DNA of 64,000 bases from Phycisphaerales bacterium (lineage in GTDB: Bacteria > Planctomycetota > Phycisphaerae > Phycisphaerales > UBA1924): positions 1 to 64,000 of the forward strand of contig CAJPFG010000006.1 of assembly GCA_905339235.1 (NCBI GenBank), given 5' to 3'. The translations under genes were made by a program, and so were the position numbers. Positions 37,248 to 45,883 of the stretch are shown here, one piece after another (positions within the stretch are counted from its first letter, which is position 1; each line of letters begins with the position of its first letter). Under the pieces are notes generated by a model, which saw only the letters and a list, made by a program, of their open reading frames with translations, had not been told where the DNA came from and did not search any database.

Positions 37248-37319
37248 TGGAGCGAAGGGGAGTCGAACCCCTGACCCCATGCTTGCAAAGCATGTGCTCT
37301 ACCACTGAGCTACCGCCCC
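37248..37319 (-). tRNA. tRNA-Ala (anticodon UGC)
   Basis: The complement folds as a complete cloverleaf of 72 nt: acceptor GGGGCGG with TCGCTCC (two G-U pairs), D arm GCTCAGTGGTAGAGC, anticodon stem CATGC/GCATG with loop TTTGCAA (anticodon TGC), variable loop GGGTC, and T arm AGGGGTTCGACTCCCCT. Discriminator A. CCA is not encoded (CTT follows). It is a single copy with no rRNA near. Confidence 0.95.
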
Positions 37320-37444
37320 ATCAGGCCCAAGCGTAGGGCAGCGCCCGCACAAAGCCCTGCCCGCGCCCCAAAAACCAGCCCCCGCGCACGCCCCGCCCTC
37401 GCCCGTCCGGTACACTCTCCCCCACGCCTCCGGGAGTCTCTCGA

Positions 37445-38398
37445 ATGCCCAGCCGACTTCTCGCCCTTGTCGTGTTCGCCGGTCTCTGCACGTCCGCGGC
37501 CGCGCAGCACGGCCCGCCTGTTCCCCGCACGCCCGACGAAGAGGGCGGCGCGCCCGCCGCGTCGCGTCCCCGCCCCGAGGCGTCGCTCTTCCTGGGCCTG
37601 CAGCACGACTTCGCGAGCGAGTTCGACGACGCCGCCGGCGATGTTGCGATTACTCGCGTGGGTGCCGGCCTGGACGTCTCCATCCCGCTCGACGACCGCC
37701 AGCGCTTCGTGGTGGCGTTCTTCAACGAGTTCTCAAACTACGAGTTCGACGACGCCACCGCCATCGCCGGCACCACCGGCGAACCGTGGGACGATGTCCT
37801 TGAGCACTATCTCGGGGTGACCTACCGCTCCCGCGTCTCCGACCACTGGGGCGTCTTCGCGGGCGCCTCGGTCGACGCGTCCTACCAGACCAGCGCCGAC
37901 TTCGGCGACTCCACCACCTTCGGCGGCCAGGTCGGGGGCACGTACTCGCCCAACGACAAGGTCACGTTGGGTCTGGGCATCCTCGTTTCCACCCGCCTGG
38001 AGGACGACGTCTTCGTCATCCCCTTTCCGGTCGTCAACTGGACCATTTCGGACCGGTGGTCGTTCCACACCGGCCGCAGCCACGGGCGCGGCCTGCGCGC
38101 CGAGGTCGCCTTCACCCCCATCGAGCCCCTGACACTCGCCCTGGGTGCGGGCGTCGAGGCCCGCGAGTTCCGCCTCGAAGATACCGGCCCCATCCCCGAC
38201 GGTGTGGTGCGAGACTGGCGCGTCCCTGTCTCACTGGTCGCGAAATGGAGTTTTTCGAAGCAGGTTTCCGTCCAGGCCGAGGTCGGCGCCGATGTCTTCA
38301 CGAACTACACGGTGGACGACTCCGCAGGCAACGAACTCGACGACGTGGACGGCAACGCCGCGGTCTTCGCGGGCATCGGAGCGACGTTCAACTTCTGA
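37445..38398 (+). CDS. Outer-membrane beta-barrel protein (porin/OmpA-type)
   Basis: A 317-residue protein with a signal peptide (LLALVVFAGLCTSAAAQ), a Pro/Arg-rich linker, and then alternating amphipathic strands (RFVVAFFNEFSNYEF, VTLGLGILVSTRLEDDVFVI, WSFHTGRSHGRGLRAEVAFT, LTLALGAGVEAREFRL) ending in a terminal Phe (GIGATFNF), the signature of barrel insertion by BamA. Domains like DUF6268 have this layout. Function unknown. The gene follows the divergent tRNA-Ala. Confidence 0.78.
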   Translation: MPSRLLALVVFAGLCTSAAAQHGPPVPRTPDEEGGAPAASRPRPEASLFLGLQHDFASEFDDAAGDVAITRVGAGLDVSIPLDDRQRFVVAFFNEFSNYEFDDATAIAGTTGEPWDDVLEHYLGVTYRSRVSDHWGVFAGASVDASYQTSADFGDSTTFGGQVGGTYSPNDKVTLGLGILVSTRLEDDVFVIPFPVVNWTISDRWSFHTGRSHGRGLRAEVAFTPIEPLTLALGAGVEAREFRLEDTGPIPDGVVRDWRVPVSLVAKWSFSKQVSVQAEVGADVFTNYTVDDSAGNELDDVDGNAAVFAGIGATFNF

Positions 38399-38409
38399 TT
38401 CGCGTCCGG

Positions 38410-39486
38410 TTACCGGCCCTGCTCGATCACCCGGTCGGCATCCGCCGGCCGCTTCACCGGCCGCGGACCTGTACCCAACGGCGGCGCATCCACCAGCCTC
38501 GCTCCCAGCAACACGGGCGGGTTCACGGGCCGGTCGCCCTTCACCGGCGTCGCGCCGATCGCCAGGATCGCACGCTCGCCCGAGACCGCCTCACCGAAGG
38601 CCGTGTACTTGCCGTCGAGTTTCATCGTGCCCTCGCGGCTCAGGCATACAAACACCTGGCACCCGTTCGTGTTCGGATCCGCGTCTCGCGCCATCGAGAT
38701 CACGCCGAAATCGTGCGGGAGTTTCGAGGGCTCCAAATCGATCGCGTAGCCCGGACCACCGTCGCCCGTGCCCGTCGGATCGCCGACCTGTATAACGAAC
38801 GGGTTTCCCTGCGCCGTCTTGGGCACGACACGATGGAAGATAATGTCCGTGTAGAAACCGCCCTCCACCAGTTTCAGGAAGTTCCACACCGTGTTCGGCG
38901 CCTGGTCCGGCCTCATCCGAAACTCGATCGGCCCCTCCGTCGTGTCGAACACCACGTTCTTGTCCACGTACGCGCAGATCCCCGTGTACGCCGCTGGATC
39001 GGGCGTGTACACGATGTCCCCCTTTTTCGGATCGATGCTCTCCCGCCTGGTGGTCGGGTCTACGTAGTACGGCTTGGCCGCCTCCATGCTGTACACCATC
39101 GCGCGCGAGGGGCTCAGCATCGGCCGCAGCACCACCGGCGGACCCATGCGCGATTCACCGACCACCAACTGTGCGTACAGCAGCCGCGGCGTCGGATCGC
39201 TCCACAGCGATGGGAACAAACTCGCCAGGTTCACCGCGCCCGGCGCCACCGGCGCCGTCGAAACGGGCGCGACTTCGGCGCCCTCCTCCGCTCCCGATCC
39301 CGGGGCCGGAAACAGGTCGATCCTCGCCTCCCCGCCCGGATCACTGGGGGTCTCCACCTTCATCGGCATCGCACGGTTTACGCCGTAGTACGTGCGGTCC
39401 GGCGTCAGTTGTGCCCCGGCGCGCCACGCCATTCCCGCGACGCACGTCGCCGCGCAGAGAAACGTCCATCTTCGTCGATTGTGCAT
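38410..39486 (-). CDS. Exported cyclophilin-type peptidyl-prolyl isomerase
   Basis: A 358-residue exported protein. The Met at 39486 opens a signal peptide (WTFLCAATCVAGMAWRAGAQ). An N-terminal region of about 180 residues without a known domain precedes the cyclophilin domain (about 185-330): VVFDTTEGPIEFRMRPDQAP, then NTVWNFLKLVEGGFYTDIIF, HRVVPKTAQGNPFVIQVGD, PTGTGDGGPG, GVISMARDADPNTNGCQVFV, and YTAFGEAVSGERAI. The catalytic Arg in FHRV and the loop Gln are present. It probably catalyses proline isomerisation in folding of exported proteins. The gene is convergent with the beta-barrel gene at 37445. Confidence 0.88.
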   Translation of the reverse strand: MHNRRRWTFLCAATCVAGMAWRAGAQLTPDRTYYGVNRAMPMKVETPSDPGGEARIDLFPAPGSGAEEGAEVAPVSTAPVAPGAVNLASLFPSLWSDPTPRLLYAQLVVGESRMGPPVVLRPMLSPSRAMVYSMEAAKPYYVDPTTRRESIDPKKGDIVYTPDPAAYTGICAYVDKNVVFDTTEGPIEFRMRPDQAPNTVWNFLKLVEGGFYTDIIFHRVVPKTAQGNPFVIQVGDPTGTGDGGPGYAIDLEPSKLPHDFGVISMARDADPNTNGCQVFVCLSREGTMKLDGKYTAFGEAVSGERAILAIGATPVKGDRPVNPPVLLGARLVDAPPLGTGPRPVKRPADADRVIEQGR

Positions 39487-39535
39487 GCGCGCGATGATAC
39501 CGCCGCCGCGCATTCCATGCCGCCTCTTCACACGA

Positions 39536-40333
39536 TCAGTTCGGCTCGGTCATGCTCTGGTCGAACAGAGTCCACGCATTGTCCACGGGGGCCTGCGACT
39601 CCGCGTCTTCCTTGGATTCCGGCAACGAGAGCAGGAGCGCACGGTCCGTGTCGTCGTACCAGTGCACCGACAGGTCCGCCGTGAAAAAGTTCACGCCGAC
39701 CTTGTGGTTGTAGTCCGACTGGGAACGCAGCCCATCGGCGATCAGCGACGAATGCGACGGATCGATGAAGTAGAGCCGATTCTGGATGCGCGTGGGGTTT
39801 CCCGCCGGCCGGGGGCCTTCGCCGCGGTAGTGGTAGTTGCAGATCACCTCCGCGAGGCCTTCATTCCACGCGAGGGCGTACGCCGAATACGGATTGTCGC
39901 CATGGTGCGAGGGACAGTAGAAGATTTTCGGCGTGGACAAGTACCCGTACTGGTACAGCAACCCCAGCCCGTCCCACGGCGCGCCCTCTTCACGATCGGG
40001 CGACAATCGCAGGGTGTCCATATTCTGCTTGCCCTCGCCGGAACGAGGCTGCACGGGTCGCAGGAACTCGCTGGGAGGCAGGAAGCCGTTGTAGTCGTCG
40101 GCGTACATCACCACGCCCAGGCCGATCTGGCGGATGTTCGACTGGCAGACCACCCGCCGCGCCGTCTCGTTCACTTTCGCGAACGACGGCAGGAGCAAGC
40201 CGATCAAGACTGCAATTACAGATATCGACACCAGCACGTCAAGCAGGCTGAACCCGGGCCGATCCGCCCCGAGCCGACGCCGCTCGCCGTCTGATCGCTG
40301 ACACATACCACGGGTTGTGGCGGTCGCGTTCAT
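39536..40333 (-). CDS. Prepilin-like protein with N-terminal methylation motif
   Basis: A 265-residue protein. After a basic leader of about 27 residues comes GFSLLDVLVSISVIAVLIGL, the type IV prepilin/pseudopilin motif (cleavage before Phe after Gly), and then the long helix SFAKVNETARRVVCQSNIRQ. The C-terminal domain has paired Cys and a His-Pro-rich region, as in the large planctomycete group of DUF1559-like pseudopilin proteins. It is probably a minor pseudopilin or surface fibre subunit; no pilus machinery is adjacent. The ribosome-binding site overlaps a 29-nt palindrome. Confidence 0.82.
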   Translation of the reverse strand: MNATATTRGMCQRSDGERRRLGADRPGFSLLDVLVSISVIAVLIGLLLPSFAKVNETARRVVCQSNIRQIGLGVVMYADDYNGFLPPSEFLRPVQPRSGEGKQNMDTLRLSPDREEGAPWDGLGLLYQYGYLSTPKIFYCPSHHGDNPYSAYALAWNEGLAEVICNYHYRGEGPRPAGNPTRIQNRLYFIDPSHSSLIADGLRSQSDYNHKVGVNFFTADLSVHWYDDTDRALLLSLPESKEDAESQAPVDNAWTLFDQSMTEPN

Positions 40334-40661
40334 GTCTTTCGTTCCACGAGGGTTTCCTCGAACGAATCCAGCCTATCTCAATCTCGTACGTATCGCAAGA
40401 GTTTTAGGTCGGATACCCGCAATCTCCCCTCTTCAGGGTCCCATTTGTTCGTTCATGGTTCGGTACTCAGGCCGCGCCGCTCCCCACCTGATCATGCGTC
40501 GATTTGCCTCTGGGATTTCAGGTAAACTGTGATTCAGGAATCCGCTCATTCGCGGTTCACGTATGGAACCCTGAGAGGTCCTGACTAGGGTATTTCTCTC
40601 AATCCATCGCCGGCGCAAAAATTTGTGGCGCCCGGACTTCGATGGGGAAGGGCTGAATCGA
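40334..40661. promoter_or_regulatory. Divergent gap between prepilin-like and sigma factor genes
   Basis: 328 bp with no visible gene. An imperfect palindrome spans 40338-40366 (TTCGTTC...GAACGAA outside, CGAGG/CCTCG inside), ending 5 nt before the prepilin ATG, so it would fold over that gene's ribosome-binding site. The remainder must hold both promoters, including the target of the sigma factor if it regulates itself; no clear hexamers can be assigned. Confidence 0.45.
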
Positions 40662-41246
40662 ATGGGGGTTCGGCGGAGCCAGCCAGGAGCGGAAGGCGGT
40701 GCGGACTTGTCGCTCATGCGACGAGTCGCCGCGAACGAGGAATCCGCCGTCGCGGAACTCTACGACCGATTCGGTTCGCTTGTGTTCCGGATGGCGTATC
40801 AGGCTCTTCCGAACCGTCCCGAGGCAGAGGACGCAGTCCAGGAGGTCTTTGTCCGCCTGTGGAAAACCGCGGGCCGCTACGACGAAACTCGCTCAGCATT
40901 GGTGACCTGGGTCATGCTCATCGCCCGACGCCACCTGGTTGACAAACTTCGCCGCAGCCGCGCCCGCGTCAAAGCCACCAGCCTGGACCAACCTCAGGTC
41001 CCGCTGACCGCGGCCGCCGAATCCAAGAGCACCATGGATCAGGACGAGCGCCTCAAAGCACTCATGAAACGCATCGAGGCGCTCCCCGAACTCCAGCGAA
41101 CAGTCGTGACAAGAGCCTATCTGGGCGGACAGACACTCCGGCAGATCGGCGAAGAACTAAACACACCTCTGGGGACAGTAAAATCTGCACTAAGCCGCGC
41201 GCTGGTGCGTTTGCGTGAACGTTCAGGCGAGGAGTTGGCCTTATGA
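40662..41246 (+). CDS. ECF-type RNA polymerase sigma factor
   Basis: A 194-residue sigma-70 family protein of the ECF group. Region 2 is LSLMRRVAANEESAVAELYD through RPEAEDAVQEVFVRLWKTAG, with the -10 recognition helix RSALVTWVMLIARRHLVDKLRR. Region 4 is ALPELQRTVVTRAYLGGQTL then RQIGEELNTPLGTVKSALSRA, a helix-turn-helix for the -35. The ATG at 40662 follows GGGAAGG by about 10 nt; a TTG at 40623 is an alternative. Its stop overlaps the anti-sigma start (ATGA), so the pair is coupled. Confidence 0.93.
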   Translation: MGVRRSQPGAEGGADLSLMRRVAANEESAVAELYDRFGSLVFRMAYQALPNRPEAEDAVQEVFVRLWKTAGRYDETRSALVTWVMLIARRHLVDKLRRSRARVKATSLDQPQVPLTAAAESKSTMDQDERLKALMKRIEALPELQRTVVTRAYLGGQTLRQIGEELNTPLGTVKSALSRALVRLRERSGEELAL

Positions 41247-42052
41247 CGATCAAGGAGTTGCTGGAAAACGCCCACCTCGATGCACTGGGGCTGTTGGACC
41301 CGGAGGAGCAGGCGGCTTTCGAGAAAGCCTTCACCGCCGCTCCGCCCCGCGTCCAGGCCCACGTGCGCGCCGATCAGGCCCGCTGGGCCGACGCCAGCCC
41401 GCTGCTGCCCGATGTCCAGCCTTCCCCAGCGCTGCGCGAGAAGGTGCTCGGTGCGGTAAGCGCGGCCATTCTCGTCGAAGAGGGCGCCCAGGCCGACGCT
41501 TCACTCGAACTGCGCCCCTCGCGACGCGTCGCCCCCTGGTGGCGCACCGTTTCTTTCGGCATGCTCACCGCCGCCGTCATCCTCGGCGCCACCAGCCTGT
41601 ACGTATTCGAGCAGAACCGCGGCCTGCAGAAGCAGATCTCTTCCAGCGCCATCACCGACGGCTTCATGGGCCAGCGCATGGGCGCCAAGGTCGTGAGCGA
41701 CACCCTTCTGGACCCCACCACCCGGACCGACTACTTCGCCCGCTCCGACGCCGCGGACGCCGCCGGATTCGACGGCAGCGCCGCTCTCCGCCGCAACACC
41801 GCCTGGGAGCAGCCCATCTTCTTCTGCAAAGTCAACCGCGTAGAGGGCGTGCGGGGGTATCGGCTCGTTGTGCTCGACGCGAACAACCGCGTCGCGGGCG
41901 AACCGCTCGCCGATCTCGCGCCGGGTAACGACGTCAAGAACGTCGCGGTGCCCGCCACGCTCGCCGTCGGAACCCGCCTCGCCGTGATCGCTATCGCGTC
42001 CACCGGGGCCTTCGACCCCGCCCGGGACGTCATGCTCACGCTGACAATCTGA
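41243..42052 (+). CDS. Anti-sigma factor (RskA type)
   Basis: A 269-residue membrane-anchored regulator that holds the neighbouring sigma factor inactive. The N-terminal zinc-free anti-sigma helices (LLENAHLDALGLLDPEEQAA) are followed by a single membrane helix (about 100-120: TVSFGMLTAAVILGATSLYVF) and a periplasmic beta domain with RskA-like segments (FFCKVNRVEGVRGYRLVVLD, LAVGTRLAVIAIASTGAFD). No HxxxCxxC zinc motif is seen. Signal and protease are unknown. Terminator at 42074. Confidence 0.87.
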   Translation: MTIKELLENAHLDALGLLDPEEQAAFEKAFTAAPPRVQAHVRADQARWADASPLLPDVQPSPALREKVLGAVSAAILVEEGAQADASLELRPSRRVAPWWRTVSFGMLTAAVILGATSLYVFEQNRGLQKQISSSAITDGFMGQRMGAKVVSDTLLDPTTRTDYFARSDAADAAGFDGSAALRRNTAWEQPIFFCKVNRVEGVRGYRLVVLDANNRVAGEPLADLAPGNDVKNVAVPATLAVGTRLAVIAIASTGAFDPARDVMLTLTI

Positions 42053-42073
42053 GCCAGTCGCCTGCTCATCGCG

Positions 42074-42102
42074 CACGGAACGGTCTTCCCGTTCCGTGTT
42101 TT
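42074..42102 (+). terminator. Terminator of the sigma/anti-sigma operon
   Basis: Perfect 10-bp stem CACGGAACGG/CCGTTCCGTG, 5-nt loop, then TTTT, 22 nt after the anti-sigma stop. Confidence 0.85.
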
Positions 42103-42116
42103 CGTTTCGCGGGGCG

Positions 42117-43733
42117 CTACCCCCGATTCACGTCCGCCCAGCGCGCCTCGTCGAGGACCGACGCCACCTGCGAATCGTGCTCGAACCGCGACTTCACGCT
42201 CGAGAGCCGTTTCCACACCGTCATCGCCAGAATCCCCGCAAGCGCCGTCCCCACCCCCATCATCGTCAGGGCGTAGTACACCTGCGTGTTGTCCACCGGC
42301 GAATCGTCCACGTGCGCCGGCACCGGGATCACCGTCGATCCGCCGTCGATCCGCCGCTGCTGCGCGGCGTTCGCAAAGCTCGCCACCGACGCCGACAGCG
42401 CCTCCAGCGTCCGGCGCGTCTCATCCTTCCCCCGGCCCGTCAGGTTCAGCCGTATCTCCCCCGGCGCCATGCTGTCGGCGTGCACCCACGCCGTCATCAA
42501 CCCCGACACCGCCGCGGGGGTGCCGAGTTTCAGCATCCCCTGCCGCGCAAACCGCTCCGACGCGGCCTCCTGGAACATCGGGTCGCCCAGCAACTCCATG
42601 TGATACCGCTTCCACTCCTCCAGTTCCGCCTCGTTCAGGTCTCTCCCCCGTCCATCGGCCTTCAGCGTCACCTCGGCCACGTACGTCGCGGGCGCGACCT
42701 CCCTCGCCAACACCCAACTCAGCGCTCCCAGCATCGCCACCACCGCCACGCTGCACAGCGTCACCATCGCCGCGCGCCCCTTGGCTTTCGATCGCTCCAG
42801 CCGGTGCTCCGCCTCGATGATCCGCTGCCTCGCCTGCGCCATCTCCGCCCGCTGCGAAAGCAGTTGATCCACCTGCTCCATCCGCTTGCCCAGTGCCTCG
42901 CTGGCCTTCCGCACCTTCAGCACCTGCCGGCGGACCGCCCGCCGATACTCCGCAAGCCTCGCCCGCCGGCGCGCCATGAACCCCCCGTCGCGCTTCACCG
43001 GCTCGCGCTTCGCCCGCTCCAGGTCGGCTCGCAGAGACTCGATCTCCGACGATGCCTGCGCCAACTTCGGCACGAGTTCGCCTGCCCGCTTTTCGTGCTG
43101 CGCCGTCAGCGTCCCCAGTTGCTCGCACCGTTGCTCCAACTCTTCCCGGCGCGCCTTCTCGCTCGCCAGCGCTCCCTGGGCCATCGACAACGCCCGCTGG
43201 AGTTCCTCCGCGTGCCCGCGCTCGCGCTCCAACTCCATCGCGTGGTTCTCGCCGGCCGAGGCCCGCAGTTCGAGTTCCTCGCACCGCTTTTCCAACTCCT
43301 CACGTTCAACCCGTCGCGCCTCTCGCTCACTCGCCGACGCCTCCTGCACCGCGGCCCGACTCTCCTCGTCCTGGCGCGCCAGGGCCGCTCGGTCTCGCTC
43401 GAACCTCTCCCGCTGCGCCTCAAACTCCCGGTCCTTCGCCAACAACTCCTCTCCCCGCGCCGCGAGTTTCGCTTCCAGCGCCTCCCGCTCGTCCGCAAAC
43501 ACCCGCTCCCGTGCGCTCAGTTCCTCCCGCTGCGCCAGCAACTCCGCCTGCAGCGACTCCCGCTGCGCATGCAGCGACTTCAGGCTCTGCAAGCCCGCCT
43601 GAAAGTCCGCCAGCACCCGCAGGATGTCGTCGTGGGTCCGCTGCTCCTCGCCATTCGCCGGCGTAAAGCGCGGCCCGACCCCCTGCTCGCTCACTTCAGG
43701 CAGGTTGTCGTTCGAGCCCGGGGACGTGTTCAT
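42117..43733 (-). CDS. Long coiled-coil protein with two membrane helices (Wzz-like end)
   Basis: A 538-residue protein. Residues about 25-325 are a nearly unbroken heptad coiled coil rich in Glu, Arg, Ala and Leu (for example RESLQAELLAQREELSARER, EKRCEELELRA). Then comes a basic stretch, a membrane helix (AMVTLCSVAVVAMLGALSWVL, near 335), a globular part with PATYVAEVTLKADG, and a second helix (YYALTMMGVGTALAGILAMTV, near 500) followed by a short cytoplasmic end. The helix-globular-helix plan is that of polysaccharide co-polymerases (Wzz/BY-kinase modulators), with a huge cytoplasmic coiled coil added. No capsule genes are nearby. Confidence 0.65.
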   Translation of the reverse strand: MNTSPGSNDNLPEVSEQGVGPRFTPANGEEQRTHDDILRVLADFQAGLQSLKSLHAQRESLQAELLAQREELSARERVFADEREALEAKLAARGEELLAKDREFEAQRERFERDRAALARQDEESRAAVQEASASEREARRVEREELEKRCEELELRASAGENHAMELERERGHAEELQRALSMAQGALASEKARREELEQRCEQLGTLTAQHEKRAGELVPKLAQASSEIESLRADLERAKREPVKRDGGFMARRRARLAEYRRAVRRQVLKVRKASEALGKRMEQVDQLLSQRAEMAQARQRIIEAEHRLERSKAKGRAAMVTLCSVAVVAMLGALSWVLAREVAPATYVAEVTLKADGRGRDLNEAELEEWKRYHMELLGDPMFQEAASERFARQGMLKLGTPAAVSGLMTAWVHADSMAPGEIRLNLTGRGKDETRRTLEALSASVASFANAAQQRRIDGGSTVIPVPAHVDDSPVDNTQVYYALTMMGVGTALAGILAMTVWKRLSSVKSRFEHDSQVASVLDEARWADVNRG

Positions 43734-43883
43734 TTCTCTGCTCCGATAACAGCGCGGCATCAGCCTCCGGCGCGCCCTTCACGCACTATCGGCGCGCCCC
43801 CGCCGCGGCTGAACCCCATCCTCGCCCCAACCCGCCCCGCCGTACACCCCGCGCGTACTATCCCACAACCCAAGGAGGTCCCC

Positions 43884-44216
43884 ATGAAGTGCGCCTGCAG
43901 CCGCGGTTTCCTCTCTTCCGGCATCGCCGTGCTCGGCCTGGTCGGCCTGGGCTTCGGCGGATACAACGTCATCACCACCGGCTGCCCCCTGGGCTCCTGC
44001 CACAAGGGCGACTCGGCCATCACCACAGTTTCCACAACTCCCCCGGCCGACGCCGCGACCTGCCCCTTCTCTTCGAAAGACACCACCGCGGCCGAGTGCC
44101 CGCACTCCAACTCCTGCTGCGCCGAAGGCGACAAAGCCCTCGCTTCCGACCCTTCCGCCAAGTGCCCCGTCCACACTCAGGCACAGGCAACCGAGCCGGC
44201 CAAAGACCCGGCCTGA
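43884..44216 (+). CDS. Small Cys-rich membrane-anchored protein
   Basis: A 110-residue protein with a strong ribosome-binding site (AAGGAGGT, 4 nt before the ATG). It has an N-terminal basic/Cys segment and a hydrophobic helix GIAVLGLVGLGFGGYNVI, then TTGCPLGSCHKGD, a Thr/Pro/Ala-rich middle and three more Cys clusters (CPFSSKD, CPHSNSCC, CPVHTQA), about ten Cys in all. It is probably exported and either disulfide-bonded or metal-binding. No family is recognised. It is convergent to no gene and stands alone between the coiled-coil gene and the aldose epimerase. Confidence 0.75.
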   Translation: MKCACSRGFLSSGIAVLGLVGLGFGGYNVITTGCPLGSCHKGDSAITTVSTTPPADAATCPFSSKDTTAAECPHSNSCCAEGDKALASDPSAKCPVHTQAQATEPAKDPA

Positions 44217-44243
44217 TGCTCTGACGACCAACGCGTTCTGATC

Positions 44244-44267
44244 GCCGCCTCCCACACGGGAGGCGGC
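44244..44267 (+). terminator. Hairpin terminator candidate after the Cys-rich gene
   Basis: Perfect 10-bp stem GCCGCCTCCC/GGGAGGCGGC with the loop ACAC, followed by GTTGTT. The U tract is interrupted, but the stem is very stable. Confidence 0.65.
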
Positions 44268-44292
44268 GTTGTTCTGGTACCATCGCGGATCC

Positions 44293-45219
44293 ATGCACCG
44301 CCTTGCTCTGGAATCCGACTCCCTCCGCGCCCAGGTCGATCCCCGCCTCGGCGCCGCGATCTGCGACCTCACCATCCGCGGCCCCGGCAACCAGTGGTTC
44401 CCCCTCCTCCGACGCGCTCCCGCCGAAGCCTCCTGCTTCAACGATACCGCCTGCTACCTGCTCGCCCCATGGTGCAACCGAATCCCCGCGGGCGCGTTCA
44501 CGTTCCACGGCATCGCCCGGAACGTAAACGTGAACTGGCCCGACAACTCGTCCATCCACGGCGATGTCTGCGGCCGCCCCTGGACTCTCCTCGACCGCTC
44601 GCCGGCTTCCGCGGCCTTCGAACTCGACGCGCGAAGCCTCGCCGACCGAAACTGGCCCTGGCCCTACCGCGCCCGCGTGCGATACGAGACCGCCGAGCGC
44701 ACTCTGCGCTGCCGCCTCGAACTCACCAACGAGAGCAACTCGCGCATGCCCGCGGGGATCGGCTTCCACCCGTACTTCGTGCGCTCGCTCTGGGATACCA
44801 ACGACCGCGTCGCCGTGCTCGCTCGAAACGCGGGCAAATACCCGCTCCAAAACCTCGTCCCGATCGAACCGGCCGCGGAAGATGCGGTCAGCCGCGCGCT
44901 CGCCGCCGGCACGCCGCTGGATGCGCTCGGCGAACTCGACGACGTCTTCGCCGGCGCCGACGGACGCGCCGAAATCACCTGGCCCGCCAGCGGAATCCGC
45001 GCCCGCTTCGAGTGCTCGCCGATCTTCGGTCACGTCGTCATCTATTCGCCCTCAGCCCCCGCGGGTGGCTTTCTCCCCTACTTCTGCCTCGAACCCGTAT
45101 CGATGGTGAATAACGCAATCAATCTCTACGCTCAGGGCTGGCACGAAACCGGGCTCGTGCCGCTCGCTCCCGGCGACACCCTCGCCGGAGCCTGGAACCT
45201 GCACGTCGAACCGATGTAA
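44293..45219 (+). CDS. Aldose 1-epimerase family protein
   Basis: A 308-residue mutarotase-like protein. Catalytic features: the His in SSIHGDVCGRPW, the His of GIGFHPYFVRS (general acid) and the Glu of PYFCLEPVSMVNNAINL (general base), all at the expected spacing. Members turn alpha- into beta-hexoses, and some act on hexose 6-phosphates. It lies alone; substrate unknown. The Met at 44293 is used because the upstream residues (FWYHRGS) come from noncoding sequence. Confidence 0.88.
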   Translation: MHRLALESDSLRAQVDPRLGAAICDLTIRGPGNQWFPLLRRAPAEASCFNDTACYLLAPWCNRIPAGAFTFHGIARNVNVNWPDNSSIHGDVCGRPWTLLDRSPASAAFELDARSLADRNWPWPYRARVRYETAERTLRCRLELTNESNSRMPAGIGFHPYFVRSLWDTNDRVAVLARNAGKYPLQNLVPIEPAAEDAVSRALAAGTPLDALGELDDVFAGADGRAEITWPASGIRARFECSPIFGHVVIYSPSAPAGGFLPYFCLEPVSMVNNAINLYAQGWHETGLVPLAPGDTLAGAWNLHVEPM

Positions 45220-45239
45220 CGCCCCGAACCCGCGGCCGC

Positions 45240-45764
45240 TCACCCCCGTACCAGCACGACCACCGCATGCACCTCGACCGCGCGCCCTTCCCCGACCGCG
45301 TCTACGCCCTCGTGCGTCTTTCCCTTCACGTTCACCCGGGACTCCGGCACCTCCAGCAGGCGCGCGAGGTTGGCCCGCATCTGGCTCTTAACCGGCCCTA
45401 CCTTCGCCGTTTCCAGGATCACGGTGGCGTCCATATTTCCCACGCGCCAGCCGAGGTCCTTCATCCTCTTGACAGCCTCGCCGACGAACACCGCCGAGTC
45501 CTGGGCCTCGTGCCGCGGGTCGGTATCTGGGAACAACTGCCCGATGTCGGGCTGGCCCAGGGCCCCCAGAATCGCGTCCGTCACGGCGTGATACAGCGCA
45601 TCCCCGTCCGAATGCGCCACCGGCCCTCGGTTATGCGGAAACTTGACGCCGCCCAGCACCAGCGGCCGCGCCGGGCCGCCGGGGGCATGAAACTCCAGCC
45701 GGTGCAGGTCGTAGCCATGCCCGACCAGGAAGTGGGTGTCATTCTGAGCCTTGGGCGTGCCCAT
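45240..45764 (-). CDS. ispF: 2-C-methyl-D-erythritol 2,4-cyclodiphosphate synthase
   Basis: Closes the cyclic diphosphate in the MEP pathway to isoprenoids. The 174-residue enzyme has the zinc site GHGYDLHRL, the substrate loop AHSDGDALYHAVTDAILGA, and DIGQLFPDTDP; the C-terminal NVKGKTHEGVDAVGEGRAVE is also conserved. The Met at 45764 is chosen over an upstream one because the extra residues are not conserved. Other MEP genes are not in the window. It is convergent with the aldose epimerase gene. Confidence 0.96.
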   Translation of the reverse strand: MGTPKAQNDTHFLVGHGYDLHRLEFHAPGGPARPLVLGGVKFPHNRGPVAHSDGDALYHAVTDAILGALGQPDIGQLFPDTDPRHEAQDSAVFVGEAVKRMKDLGWRVGNMDATVILETAKVGPVKSQMRANLARLLEVPESRVNVKGKTHEGVDAVGEGRAVEVHAVVVLVRG

Positions 45765-45883
45765 CGCACTGAGTTTACGCAGGCCTGTTGGGCTCTGGTC
45801 CCGCCCCCCGAATCGTCGATAGAGTTGTCGGGCCGATCCCGGCCGCACTCGCCGGCCACACGCCCGGCTTTACGGAGTTCGAG

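Noticed and set aside
42096-44216. 700-codon open frame running through the coiled-coil and Cys-rich genes
   Set aside because: Low-complexity Arg/Leu/Pro/His; only the last 110 codons (from 43884) form a real gene with its own ribosome-binding site.
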